From: Patescibacteria group bacterium
GTDB lineage: Bacteria > Patescibacteriota > Minisyncoccia > RBG-13-40-8-A
Direction: 5' to 3'
DNA length: 36,080 nucleotides
Assembly: GCA_018897295.1 (NCBI GenBank)
Contig: JAHILA010000006.1
Coordinates: 1-36,080 of the forward strand
The translations under genes were made by a program, and so were the position numbers. The notes under the pieces are model-generated. The model worked only from the letters and a program-made list of their open reading frames with translations. It ran no database searches and was not told the DNA's origin. How positions within the stretch are numbered: position 1 is the stretch's first letter; every line of letters starts with the position of its first letter. Below, in pieces: positions 7,109 to 14,418 of this stretch.

Positions 7109-7137
7109 TTGCACATTGACAATCTTTGGAGTACAAT
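7109..7137 (+). promoter_or_regulatory. Promoter of the first HTH/endonuclease-like gene
   Basis: TTGCAC (7109-7114), 17-nt spacer, TACAAT (7132-7137). The ATG at 7144 lies 6 nt past the -10 box, which favours it over the TTG at 7126. Confidence 0.65.
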
Positions 7138-7143
7138 AGAATT

Positions 7144-7827
7144 ATGAGACATAATATTAACATAAAAGAAACCGTAAAAAGGTTGCGATCCAGAGGGAAG
7201 ACATATTCCGAGATATTAAAAAAGATTGGATGTATTATCCCTAAAAGTACATTATCAGATTGGTGTAATAATGTTAAATTACCGAAATGGTATTTAGTTA
7301 AGATTAATAATCTTAATAATAGAAACCTTGGTAATGCCCAGAAAATGGCTTGGGCATCTAATAAACTTAAAAGAGAAAGATTTTTAAATGAATTGTTGAG
7401 TAAAAATAAATATCTTGTTCAAAAACTCAAAGACAAAGATGTTCAAAAATTAATTTTATCCGTGCTTCATGCTGCGGAAGGATCAAAATGGAAATCCCAC
7501 CGGGGATTGCTACTTGGTAATTCTGACCCAGATATTATTAAATTATATATATGTTTATTGGGTTCTTGCTATAACATAAGGCCGGAAAAATTAAAGTGTA
7601 GGATTAGTTATAGGGCAGACCAAGATATAAATTTTTTACAAAGATATTGGTCGCGCGTTACTTGTATACCTATAAAAAATTTTTACAAAACAAAACCAGA
7701 TCCCCGTACAATAGGAAAACCCACAAAGAATAAAAATTATAAAGGAGTGTGCGTGGTTTCTTGCAGTGGTACACATATCCAATTAGAACTAGAAGCAATT
7801 CCAAAATTAATTCTAAAGGGGATATAG
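7144..7827 (+). CDS. HTH plus LAGLIDADG-like protein, tRNA-flanked (copy 1)
   Basis: 227 aa from ATG 7144 (a TTG at 7126 is also in frame). Residues about 5-45 are a helix-turn-helix (VKRLRSRGKTYSEILKKIG..PKSTLSDW). The C-terminal half holds HAAEGSK, LGNSDPDIIKLY, the EKLKCRI strand, W..VTCIPIKNFYKT and KGVCVVSCSGT. The same order occurs in the gene at 12078-12734. It recalls a CPR/archaeal family with an HTH and a LAGLIDADG-endonuclease-like fold, with no proven activity. The gene lies between tRNA-Arg and tRNA-Ala, and its TAG stop (7825-7827) is inside tRNA-Ala. Confidence 0.75.
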   Translation: MRHNINIKETVKRLRSRGKTYSEILKKIGCIIPKSTLSDWCNNVKLPKWYLVKINNLNNRNLGNAQKMAWASNKLKRERFLNELLSKNKYLVQKLKDKDVQKLILSVLHAAEGSKWKSHRGLLLGNSDPDIIKLYICLLGSCYNIRPEKLKCRISYRADQDINFLQRYWSRVTCIPIKNFYKTKPDPRTIGKPTKNKNYKGVCVVSCSGTHIQLELEAIPKLILKGI

Positions 7828-7891
7828 CTCAGTTGGTTAGAGCGTCTGCGTGGCACGCAGAAGGCCGCCGGTTCAAATCCGGCTATCTCCA
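7818..7891 (+). tRNA. tRNA-Ala(GGC)
   Basis: Acceptor GGGGATA/TATCTCC (one G-T pair), anticodon stem TCTGC/GCAGA with loop GTGGCAC (anticodon GGC), T arm CCGGTTCAAATCCGG, discriminator A. CCA is not encoded. Its first 10 nt overlap the end of the upstream coding region. The murA ATG lies 2 nt after its 3' end. Confidence 0.95.
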
Positions 7892-7893
7892 TT

Positions 7894-9195
7894 ATGTCGG
7901 AAAATCAACAATTCATTATTGAAGGCGGATATTCTTTGAAGGGAAGAATTCGTTTGAGCGGTGCGAAAAATGCGTCAACCAAGATGTTGATTGCCAGTTT
8001 ATTGACTGACGAAGAATGCGTTTTTGAAAATTGCCCTGATTTGAATGATGTGCGCATAACTGCTGAAATTTGCGAAATGATAGGCAGTAAAATCGAAAGG
8101 AAGGAAGGAATTTTAAAAATTAAAACCGCGGAAATTATCAATCATCGGGTTAAAGAATTAAACAGGAAAAACCGCATTTCGATTTTAGCGCTATCGCCAT
8201 TACTGCATCGTTTTGGGAAAGCCGAAGTGCCGATTGTGGGCGGAGATAAAATCGGCCCACGGCCGGTAAATTTTCACATTAATGCTTTGAAAGAAATGGG
8301 CGCGGAAATAGAAGAAATAGGAGATAGCTATGTGGCAAAAACGAATGGATTAAAAGGTGTTAATGTTGAACTTCCGTATCCGAGCGTGGGCGCAACTGAA
8401 AATATAATTTTGGCAGCAGTTCTGGCAAAAGGCAGGACAAAAATTTTCAATGCTGCTGTTGAGCCGGAAATTATTGATTTGATAAAGCTGTTACAGAAAA
8501 TGGGAGCGATTATAGAATTGGGGACAGACAGAAAAATCTGCATTGAAGGCGTTGAAAGGCTTCATGGCGCAAATCATTATATTATGCCTGACAGGAACGA
8601 AGCTGTTTCTTTCGCAATTATGGCAATTGCAACCAATGGCGATATTTTTATCGAAGAAGCGCAACAGGAAGTTCTAATCACTTTTTTAAATACAATCAAG
8701 AAAATCGGGGCAGAGTTTAAAGTTGAGAAAAATGGGATTAGATTTTTCAGGGACGGAGATTTAAAGCCGATTGAACTGGAAACTGATACTCATCCCGGTT
8801 ATATGACTGATTGGCAGCAGCCCTTAGTTGTTCTCTTAACCCAAGCGAACGGGATTTCTGTGATTCACGAAACAGTTTACGAAGATAGATTTGGCTATAC
8901 TGACGAATTGCGCAAAATGGGCGCGGAAATTACGGTGTTTTCAAAATGTTTGGGGGAAATTCCCTGCCGTTTTAACGGCAAAAATCATCCGCACAGCGCA
9001 GTAATCAAAGGATCGACTCCGCTTAAAGGAATTGAAATGCAAATTTGTGATATTCGCGCAGGATGCGCGCACGTGATTGCTTCGTTAATTGCATCCGGCC
9101 AGTCGAAAATTTCCGGCATTGAACATCTGGACCGCGGATACGAAAACTTTGAAAAAAAAATATTGAGTTTAGGAGCGAAAGTAAAAAGAATTTAA
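7894..9195 (+). CDS. murA: UDP-N-acetylglucosamine 1-carboxyvinyltransferase
   Basis: 433 aa. MurA transfers enolpyruvate from PEP to UDP-GlcNAc, the first committed step of peptidoglycan synthesis, in the cytoplasm. LSGAKNAS (18-25), GPRPVNFH (after 120), PDRNEAVSFAI and the C-terminal DIRAGCAHVIASLIASG fit the family. The catalytic loop reads GGDKIGPRP, with Asp118 in place of the usual Cys115 (E. coli numbering); Asp at this site is known to give fosfomycin insensitivity. The ATG lies 2 nt after tRNA-Ala, and tRNA-Ser begins 4 nt after the stop. No Shine-Dalgarno is present. Confidence 0.96.
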   Translation: MSENQQFIIEGGYSLKGRIRLSGAKNASTKMLIASLLTDEECVFENCPDLNDVRITAEICEMIGSKIERKEGILKIKTAEIINHRVKELNRKNRISILALSPLLHRFGKAEVPIVGGDKIGPRPVNFHINALKEMGAEIEEIGDSYVAKTNGLKGVNVELPYPSVGATENIILAAVLAKGRTKIFNAAVEPEIIDLIKLLQKMGAIIELGTDRKICIEGVERLHGANHYIMPDRNEAVSFAIMAIATNGDIFIEEAQQEVLITFLNTIKKIGAEFKVEKNGIRFFRDGDLKPIELETDTHPGYMTDWQQPLVVLLTQANGISVIHETVYEDRFGYTDELRKMGAEITVFSKCLGEIPCRFNGKNHPHSAVIKGSTPLKGIEMQICDIRAGCAHVIASLIASGQSKISGIEHLDRGYENFEKKILSLGAKVKRI

Positions 9196-9198
9196 CTT

Positions 9199-9285
9199 GG
9201 AGAGGTGCCGGAGCGGTTGAACGGGTCGCTCTCGAAAAGCGATATATCCGAAAGGGTATCGTGAGTTCGAATCTCACCCTCTCCG
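9199..9285 (+). tRNA. tRNA-Ser(CGA)
   Basis: Class II tRNA of 87 nt. Acceptor GGAGAGG/CCTCTCC, anticodon stem TCGCT/AGCGA with loop CTCGAAA (anticodon CGA), long variable arm TATCC-GAAA-GGGTA, T arm GTGAGTTCGAATCTCAC, discriminator G as expected for serine. Confidence 0.95.
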
Positions 9286-9298
9286 TCCTTAAAAATTT

Positions 9299-9763
9299 AT
9301 GGCACAATTTTTAAACAACAATTTAATTTTAATCGTAGCTGTTTTGACAGTTATTGATATTGTTTTGATTTTTCTGTTTTTAAGAACCAGGAAGAAAATT
9401 AAGATTTTTATGAAAGGCGCGAAGGTGGCGGATATTGAGGAAGTGGTAATGGAACAGAATAAAATTATTAAAGAAGTGAAAAATGACATTAAGAAACTTC
9501 ACGACCATAGTAAAGAACTTCAAAAAATCTGCGATATTTCAATTACTAAAGTTGGCGTGGTCAGATTTAATCCGTTTAAAGATGTAGGTGGGGACCAGAG
9601 TTTTGCTATTGCGCTATTAGACAGCAATGATGACGGAATAGTTATATCTTCACTCTACACCCGCGAAGGAACAAGAGTTTATACTAAGCCGATAAAAATA
9701 GGAAAGTCGACTTACAACTTATCTGATGAAGAACAAGAGGCAATTAAGAAAGCAATAAAATGA
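9299..9763 (+). CDS. DUF4446 family membrane-anchored protein (154 aa)
   Basis: There is one N-terminal transmembrane helix (about residues 8-28), a coiled-coil segment (about 45-75), then the conserved DUF4446 core VGVVRFNPFKDVGGDQSFAIALLDSNDDGIVISSLYTREGTRVYTKPI. The function is unknown; the family is widespread in Gram-positive and CPR bacteria. The ATG lies 13 nt after tRNA-Ser, and the end overlaps infB by 4 nt (ATGA). Confidence 0.88.
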   Translation: MAQFLNNNLILIVAVLTVIDIVLIFLFLRTRKKIKIFMKGAKVADIEEVVMEQNKIIKEVKNDIKKLHDHSKELQKICDISITKVGVVRFNPFKDVGGDQSFAIALLDSNDDGIVISSLYTREGTRVYTKPIKIGKSTYNLSDEEQEAIKKAIK

Positions 9764-11271
9764 CAAAAAATAAAGACAATCAAAATTTTATGGTTAGACC
9801 ACCTGTTGTGGTCGTTTTAGGCCACGTTGACCATGGCAAAACCACTCTATTAGATACAATCAGGAAGACTAATATTGTTACTAAAGAATCTGGTGGGATT
9901 ACTCAGCATATCGGCGCCTACCAGATTGAATACAAAGGTAAACTAATTACTTTTATTGATACTCCTGGGCACGAGGCATTTTGCCAAATGCGTTCAAGGG
10001 GCGCGAAAACAGCTGACATCGCAATTTTGGTTGTTGCTGGCGAAGAAGGAGTAAGGCCGCAGACAAAAGAGGTTATTGACTGCATTAAAAAAGAAGAATT
10101 GCCGACAATTGTGGTAGTGAATAAGATGGATAATCCGCTGGCTAATTTTGAAAAAACAATCGGCGAATTGGAAAAAGAAGGGTTGATGGTTGAACAGAGA
10201 GGTGGAAAAACTCCTGCAATAAAAGTTTCAGCTGTAACCGGAATAGGCATTGACGAGCTTCTGGAAATGATTATTTTACTGGCAGAGATGGAAGAAATAA
10301 AGGTTGATATTTTAAAGCCCGCAAGCGGGGTGGTTATTGAATCGTATATGGATTCAAGAAAAGGCGCTACTGCAACTTTTCTTGTATTGGAAGGAATTTT
10401 AGAAGTCGGGCAATGGGTTGTTTGCGGAAGCGCTTATGGGAAAGTAAAAAATTTAAATGATTTTAAAGGAGAAAAAATTGACAAAGCAGAACCAAGTACG
10501 CCGGCAATAGTTATTGGTTTGAATGAAGTGCCAGTTGTGGGAGACATGTTTGAGAAGGTTGAAAGCGAGGAAGCTGCTGTTGCTAAATTAAAAGAAAAAT
10601 TCGTTAAAAGCTGGAGCGTGCCAGCGGGCCATCTCGATTCTGAAAGTGTTGATAAAGAGAAAGCAGTGAATGTAATTTTGAAAACCGATGTTCATGGTTC
10701 GCTTGAAGCAATTGGCGAAAGCTTGGCAAAATTAGAATTGGGAAATATCGGCCTAAAGATTTTAAAAGCTGATGTTGGCGATATTTCCGAAGCTGATGTT
10801 AAATTGGCTTATCCGGCTGATGCAGTAATCATCGGATTTAGGGTTAAAACTTCAAGCGATATTGAGAATATGGCGAAAAGAAGCGGAGTGAAAATCAGGA
10901 ATTACGATATTATTTATGAATTATTTGAGGGGATTAAAAAAGAAGCCTCCAAATTATTGGAGCTGGAATCCAATAGGGAGGATTTAGGTAAATTAAAAGT
11001 CATTGCGATTTTCAGGAGGGAGAAAACGAGAATGATTGTCGGCGGAAAGGTTTCGGAGGGGAAAATCGTCAATAAAACCCATATCGATATTATGCGTAAT
11101 GAGGAGAAAGTCGGCACTGGAAAAATAATCCAGCTCCAGCACAATAAACAAGATATGGCAGAGGTTGAAAAGGGAAGAGAAGCAGGAATTATGTTTGAAG
11201 GCAATGCCATAATTGAGGAAGGAGATGTTTTGGAGTGTTACCGAGTTGAAAGAAAGAAGAGAGAATTATGA
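9760..11271 (+). CDS. infB: Translation initiation factor IF-2 (short form)
   Basis: 503 aa. GTPase motifs: G1 GHVDHGKT (21-28), GGITQHIGAY switch I, DTPGH (67-71) and NKMD (121-124). Domains II, III and the fMet-tRNA-binding C2 domain follow. IF-2 brings initiator tRNA to the 30S subunit and drives subunit joining. The long N-terminal region of E. coli IF-2 is absent, as is usual in small genomes. It overlaps DUF4446 upstream by 4 nt and rbfA downstream by 4 nt, so the three are translationally coupled. The start has no Shine-Dalgarno. Confidence 0.97.
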   Translation: MTKNKDNQNFMVRPPVVVVLGHVDHGKTTLLDTIRKTNIVTKESGGITQHIGAYQIEYKGKLITFIDTPGHEAFCQMRSRGAKTADIAILVVAGEEGVRPQTKEVIDCIKKEELPTIVVVNKMDNPLANFEKTIGELEKEGLMVEQRGGKTPAIKVSAVTGIGIDELLEMIILLAEMEEIKVDILKPASGVVIESYMDSRKGATATFLVLEGILEVGQWVVCGSAYGKVKNLNDFKGEKIDKAEPSTPAIVIGLNEVPVVGDMFEKVESEEAAVAKLKEKFVKSWSVPAGHLDSESVDKEKAVNVILKTDVHGSLEAIGESLAKLELGNIGLKILKADVGDISEADVKLAYPADAVIIGFRVKTSSDIENMAKRSGVKIRNYDIIYELFEGIKKEASKLLELESNREDLGKLKVIAIFRREKTRMIVGGKVSEGKIVNKTHIDIMRNEEKVGTGKIIQLQHNKQDMAEVEKGREAGIMFEGNAIIEEGDVLECYRVERKKREL

Positions 11272-11600
11272 AAAATAGAATTGACAGGGTGAATGAGTTA
11301 ATAAAGAAAAAAATCGCAGAAATTATCTTTAAAGAGATACTTATTCAAAATGCTTTAATTACCGTGCAGAGTGTTGATACCTCAAAAGATTTGAAATATA
11401 CTAGAATAAAAGTAAGCGTATTTCCATTCAAGTACTCAGAAGAAGCTTTGAAAATTTTAAAAAAACAATCACCCAATTTACAGAAAGTTTTAAATAGAGC
11501 AATCAAAATAAAATTTGTTCCAAGAATAAGATTTATATTAGATAGAACCGAAGAAAGAGCAGGCAGAATAGAGAGAATTTTGAGAAACTTAAAAAATTAA
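11268..11600 (+). CDS. rbfA: Ribosome-binding factor A
   Basis: 110 aa with the RbfA KH-like pattern: RIDRVNELIKKKIAEII at the start, VDTSKDLKYTRIKVSVF in the middle and KFVPRIRFILDRTEERAGRIERIL at the end. RbfA matures the 16S rRNA 5' end in the 30S subunit. The infB-rbfA order is conserved across bacteria. The stop lies 4 nt before tRNA-Leu(TAA). Confidence 0.93.
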   Translation: MKNRIDRVNELIKKKIAEIIFKEILIQNALITVQSVDTSKDLKYTRIKVSVFPFKYSEEALKILKKQSPNLQKVLNRAIKIKFVPRIRFILDRTEERAGRIERILRNLKN

Positions 11601-11604
11601 ATAC

Positions 11605-11686
11605 GGGCGAGTGGCGGAATGGTATACGCACAACACTTAAAATGTTGCGGGTTTTGCCCATGAGGGTTCGACTCCCTCCTCGCCCA
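11605..11686 (+). tRNA. tRNA-Leu(TAA)
   Basis: Class II. Acceptor GGGCGAG/CTCGCCC, anticodon stem CAACA/TGTTG with loop CTTAAAA (anticodon UAA), variable arm CGGGTTTTGCCCA, T arm GAGGGTTCGACTCCCTC, discriminator A. Confidence 0.95.
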
Positions 11687-11694
11687 TTTTTAAA

Positions 11695-11765
11695 GGGCGA
11701 TTAGTTCACTGGTAGAATGCTTCGTTTACATCGAAGAGAATGGGGTTCGATTCCCTAATCGCCCA
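11695..11765 (+). tRNA. tRNA-Val(TAC)
   Basis: Acceptor GGGCGAT/ATCGCCC, anticodon stem CTTCG/CGAAG with loop TTTACAT (anticodon UAC), T arm GGGGTTCGATTCCC, discriminator A. It follows tRNA-Leu by 8 nt. Confidence 0.95.
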
Positions 11766-11794
11766 TTTAACGGGGCAAGCGCAGAATACGTTTC

Positions 11795-11866
11795 GGCCAG
11801 GTAGCCAAGCAGTAAGGCATTGGTCTGCAAAACCAATATACATGGGTGCAATTCCCATCCTGGCCT
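11795..11866 (+). tRNA. tRNA-Cys(GCA) with altered T loop
   Basis: Acceptor GGCCAGG/CCTGGCC, anticodon stem TTGGT/ACCAA with loop CTGCAAA (anticodon GCA), discriminator U as usual for Cys. The T loop is TGCAATT (G55 instead of U55) and the D loop is AGCAGTA, lacking the usual G18-G19 pair. The tRNA-Gly at 12741 has the same change. Confidence 0.92.
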
Positions 11867-11868
11867 CA

Positions 11869-11896
11869 TTGTAAAAATTAATATTTTTGATAGAAT
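11869..11896 (+). promoter_or_regulatory. Promoter of tRNA-Phe
   Basis: TTGTAA (11869-11874), 16-nt spacer, TAGAAT (11891-11896), 9 nt before the tRNA. Confidence 0.55.
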
Positions 11897-11905
11897 AAAA
11901 ATTAC

Positions 11906-11977
11906 GCCGAGGTAGCTCAGTGGTAGAGCACGCGACTGAAAATCGCGGTGTCGAGAGTTCGATCCTCTCCCTCGGCA
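11906..11977 (+). tRNA. tRNA-Phe(GAA)
   Basis: Acceptor GCCGAGG/CCTCGGC, D arm GCTC/GAGC, anticodon stem CGCGA/TCGCG with loop CTGAAAA (anticodon GAA), T arm GAGAGTTCGATCCTCTC, discriminator A. Confidence 0.96.
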
Positions 11978-12016
11978 AATAGGTAGTTAGTATTTTGTAG
12001 TTTGTATTTCAGTTCT

Positions 12017-12044
12017 TTTACAATTAGCACTATTGTGATATAAT
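12017..12044 (+). promoter_or_regulatory. Promoter of the second HTH/endonuclease-like gene
   Basis: TTTACA (12017-12022), 16-nt spacer, TATAAT (12039-12044). The predicted leader to ATG 12078 is about 27 nt. Confidence 0.6.
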
Positions 12045-12077
12045 ATAAATGTAATAATCAGTAGTTCGAATCGATTT

Positions 12078-12734
12078 ATGAGAAAAGATAGATATTCTGC
12101 AATAAAACTTAGGAAGCAAAATAAAAGTTATAATCAAATTAGTCAAAAATTGGGAATTCCCAAAAGTACTTTAGTTTATTGGTTTGGCGACAAAAATTGG
12201 TCAAAGAACATCAAAAATAAACTAAATACAAGAAATATACTTTTATTCAAGACGAGATTGAAATTAATAAATAAAACCAGAATAGAAAAATGGGAAAAGT
12301 GGAGAGAAAGTTTTAGAATTGAGGCAAGAAAAGAATTTAAAAAACTTTTCAGAGATCCACTTTTTATTTCAGGAATTAATTTATATTGGGGCGAAGGAGA
12401 TTCTGTTTTAAAAAACGGAAAAGTAAGATTATCTAATACCGATTATAGATTGATAAAAGTTTTTACTAAATTTTTAGTTAATATTATTGGTGTGCCGAAA
12501 GAAAAAATTAAATGTACATTGATTTTATATCCTGATTTAAAAGAAAAAAAGTGTAAATTGTTTTGGAGAAATATAATTAAGATTCCTTTATCGCAATTTT
12601 ATAAAACACAATTTATAAAAGGGAAACATCCAACAAAAAGATTAGAAAATGGAATTTGCATGATTCAGGTTTTGAGTCGTGGGATTAAAGAGAAAATCAT
12701 GGTTTGGACTGATCTATTATATAAAAATGTATAA
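12078..12734 (+). CDS. HTH plus LAGLIDADG-like protein, tRNA-flanked (copy 2)
   Basis: 218 aa, lysine-rich and very A+T-rich. The N-terminal HTH (AIKLRKQNKSYNQISQKLGIPKSTLVYWF, about 7-35) matches copy 1. The core has LYWGEGD, RLSNTDYRLIKVF, KEKIKCTLILYPD, FWRNIIKIPLSQFYKTQF and GICMIQVLSRGIKEKIMVW, in the same order as in 7144-7827. The family resembles predicted endonuclease-like proteins of CPR and archaea; WGEGD may be the catalytic acidic region (inference). It lies between tRNA-Phe and tRNA-Gly, so both window copies are tRNA-bounded. Confidence 0.72.
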   Translation: MRKDRYSAIKLRKQNKSYNQISQKLGIPKSTLVYWFGDKNWSKNIKNKLNTRNILLFKTRLKLINKTRIEKWEKWRESFRIEARKEFKKLFRDPLFISGINLYWGEGDSVLKNGKVRLSNTDYRLIKVFTKFLVNIIGVPKEKIKCTLILYPDLKEKKCKLFWRNIIKIPLSQFYKTQFIKGKHPTKRLENGICMIQVLSRGIKEKIMVWTDLLYKNV

Positions 12735-12740
12735 ATTAAT

Positions 12741-12815
12741 GCGGGAGTAGTTCAGCAGCAGAACGCTTCCTTGCCAAGGAAGAGGTCGCGGGTGCGAATC
12801 CCGTCTCCCGCTCCA
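12741..12815 (+). tRNA. tRNA-Gly(GCC) with encoded CCA and altered T loop
   Basis: Acceptor GCGGGAG/CTCCCGC, anticodon stem CTTCC/GGAAG with loop TTGCCAA (anticodon GCC), discriminator U at 12812 followed by an encoded CCA (12813-12815). The T loop is TGCGAAT (G55) and the D loop is AGCAGCA without G18-G19, parallel to tRNA-Cys. Confidence 0.93.
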
Positions 12816-12820
12816 AATAA

Positions 12821-12851
12821 AAAATACGACTTCGGATGAAGCCGTATTTTT
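12821..12851 (+). terminator. Terminator after tRNA-Gly
   Basis: AAAATACG..CTTC (12821-12833) pairs with GAAG.CGTATTTT (12838-12850) around the loop GGAT. The A- and T-rich arms would let it act on both strands. Confidence 0.85.
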
Positions 12852-13003
12852 GTGCTGTATTCTTGAATTAGTCCGAACGCATTTTTCCGGAAAAATTCCC
12901 CCACGAAAATTCGGAAAGGCGGCGGAGCCGCACCGCTGACAATTTCAAGTTTTTCTTTGGTGGCAAATTGTTTTATGAAATTTTAGATTCAGAAATTAAA
13001 AAT
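12852..13003. other. Non-coding stretch rich in short palindromes
   Basis: It holds ATTTTTCCGGAAAAAT and a G+C-rich block (GGCGGCGGAGCCGCACCGC) in otherwise A+T-rich DNA. No coding frame or RNA family is recognised. It may be degenerate repeat or mobile-element remains. Confidence 0.35.
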
Positions 13004-13004
13004 T

Positions 13005-13047
13005 AAAAAAAGTCCCAAGCAGAATTGGATTCCGCAAGGGACTTGAA
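13005..13047 (-). terminator. Terminator of the 87-aa minus-strand gene
   Basis: On the minus strand, AAGTCCC and GGGACTT arms enclose an inner imperfect hairpin (GCGGAAT/ATTCTGC), followed by a T-run. Confidence 0.7.
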
Positions 13048-13089
13048 TGTGAGCAGATGTTGTCCGGCTCACTTCGGACTGATGTGGAG

Positions 13090-13353
13090 TTAGGGGTTTT
13101 CGTCGTATTCCCGACCTCCAATGGATTCATTCAGCATCTCGCGGCGGCGTTCCGCCTTTTGCCCTTCGCGGATTGCGCGCTGACGCCGACATTCGGGGGA
13201 CGCCTCCCATCTTTCGTCGCTGTCTATCGCTTCCTCACGACGGATGGCGCGTCGCCCTTCAAGGGTAACCATGTTCTGTGCTATCTCGCTAATTTCTTCA
13301 CCAGCGAGGGGCTCATAAATTCTCATTGTCTTTCCTCCTTTTTTGATTGTCAT
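13090..13353 (-). CDS. Small charged protein of unknown function (87 aa), two possible starts
   Basis: The protein is rich in Arg and Glu and predicted helical or disordered, with a single cysteine (SPECRRQRA), no membrane segment and no recognised domain. Two in-frame ATGs each have a strong Shine-Dalgarno: ATG 13353 after GGAGGT (8-nt spacing) and ATG 13326 after GGAGG (7-nt spacing). The codon use is clearly more G+C-rich than in core genes. A near-consensus promoter, an about 86-nt leader with a hairpin and a private terminator make it a monocistronic unit. Coding status rests on these signals, not on homology. Confidence 0.65.
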   Translation of the reverse strand: MTIKKGGKTMRIYEPLAGEEISEIAQNMVTLEGRRAIRREEAIDSDERWEASPECRRQRAIREGQKAERRREMLNESIGGREYDENP

Positions 13354-13390
13354 TGCTTTTTACCTCCTCTTAAAATTTTTTATTGTTCAA

Positions 13391-13407
13391 GGTGCAAAAA
13401 TCGCACC
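13391..13407 (-). promoter_or_regulatory. Hairpin in the 5' leader of the 87-aa gene
   Basis: GGTGC and GCACC form a perfect 5-bp stem around a 7-nt loop in the leader between the predicted start (near 13439) and the Shine-Dalgarno. It could be regulatory; no riboswitch class is recognised. Confidence 0.4.
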
Positions 13408-13445
13408 ATTTCAGCCAAAAACTATCATTTCTGAATTCTGTAAAG

Positions 13446-13474
13446 AGTATAGCATATAACAACACAGATGTCAA
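13446..13474 (-). promoter_or_regulatory. Promoter of the 87-aa gene
   Basis: Minus strand: TTGACA (13474-13469), 17-nt spacer, TATACT (13451-13446). Confidence 0.85.
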
Positions 13475-13524
13475 TAGTCGCGTAATGGTTCAATAGCTTC
13501 TAACCACTTCTGGGGTTAAGATGT

Positions 13525-14418
13525 ATGTATATGGCATATTCAAATAATCCCAATCTGCCCTCCGTCCGCATGGAGGCAGTTCGTTTAGTAAAGTCAGGCT
13601 GGTCAATCAGAAAGGCAGCCAAACACTTAGGATTCAGTCATTGCTCTGTAAGATTATGGCTGAAAAGGAAACCAGTCTATGGCTGGCATGGAAAATTGGT
13701 AATTCCAACTTTTTCGTCTCGGCCCAAGCATCACCCAAAACAATTAAAACCAGAAACTATCGATGCAATTGTTAAACAAAGGCAAAAACGAAATCGTTGC
13801 GCGGAGGTAGTCCATCGAGAATTGTTAAAACAAGGAATCATTGTCAGCTTATCCAGTGTCAAACGTACATTAAAACGACAAGGGTTAATCAGATATCGTA
13901 GTCCATGGAAACGTTGGCACTTCTCAGAAAGCCGTCCAGAAGCTGTTTTAGCTGGGGATTTGGTTCAAATAGATACAATACACTTCGTTATCGGAGACAA
14001 AAGATTTTATGTTTACACATTGTTGGATGTTGCATCCCGTTGGGCGTACGCTAAGACAAGCTTAAGGATTAACACCTGGAACAGTTTAAAATTTGTAAAA
14101 GAAGCATTAAAATATGCAGGATTTAATTTTAAAATGATACAATCTGATCATGGTTCTGAATTTTCTGTTTGGTTTACGGAACATTTAGGTAAACTCTCAA
14201 TTTCGCACCGCCATATTCGTGTCAGAAAAAGCAACGACAACGGACACATTGAGAGATTTAATAGAACAATACAAGAAGAATGTTTGAATAAAGTTAACCG
14301 GAATCTAAAGTCATTTCAGAAAGCAATCAATGAATATTTACCTTATTACAATAATCAAAGATTGCATCTCGGAATTAATTATTTAACACCACTCGAGTGG
14401 TTAAAAGCTATTGGTTAG
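13525..14418 (+). mobile_element. Transposase with DDE integrase core (IS481/IS3-like), intact frame
   Basis: 297 aa. The N-terminal HTH (RMEAVRLVKSGWSIRKAAKHLGFSHCSVRLWLKR, residues 16-49) is followed by an HTH_29/33-like linker and the rve/DDE core: D at AGDLVQIDTIHF, D at MIQSDHGSEF and E at DNGHIERFNRTIQEECL. The end LPYYNNQRLHLGINYLTPLEWL is the common IS481/IS3 tail. It is a single open frame without a frameshift. An alternative ATG is at 13531. I could not identify terminal inverted repeats, so the IS boundaries are undefined. It has no sequence overlap with the transposase fragment at 35937-36080. Confidence 0.88.

Noticed and set aside
7116-7121. TTGACA as the -35 box of the first HTH/endonuclease-like gene
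   Set aside because: Only 10 nt separate it from TACAAT at 7132. TTGCAC at 7109 has a proper 17-nt spacer.
12880-12960. Possible third copy of the structured inverted-repeat element
   Set aside because: CCCCCACGAAAATTCGGA followed by a G+C hairpin is only loosely similar, and the matching left arm is missing.
13057-13434. Plus-strand open frame of 125 codons
   Set aside because: It is antisense to the 87-aa gene, which has a consensus promoter, two Shine-Dalgarno sites and a terminator; the plus frame has none.
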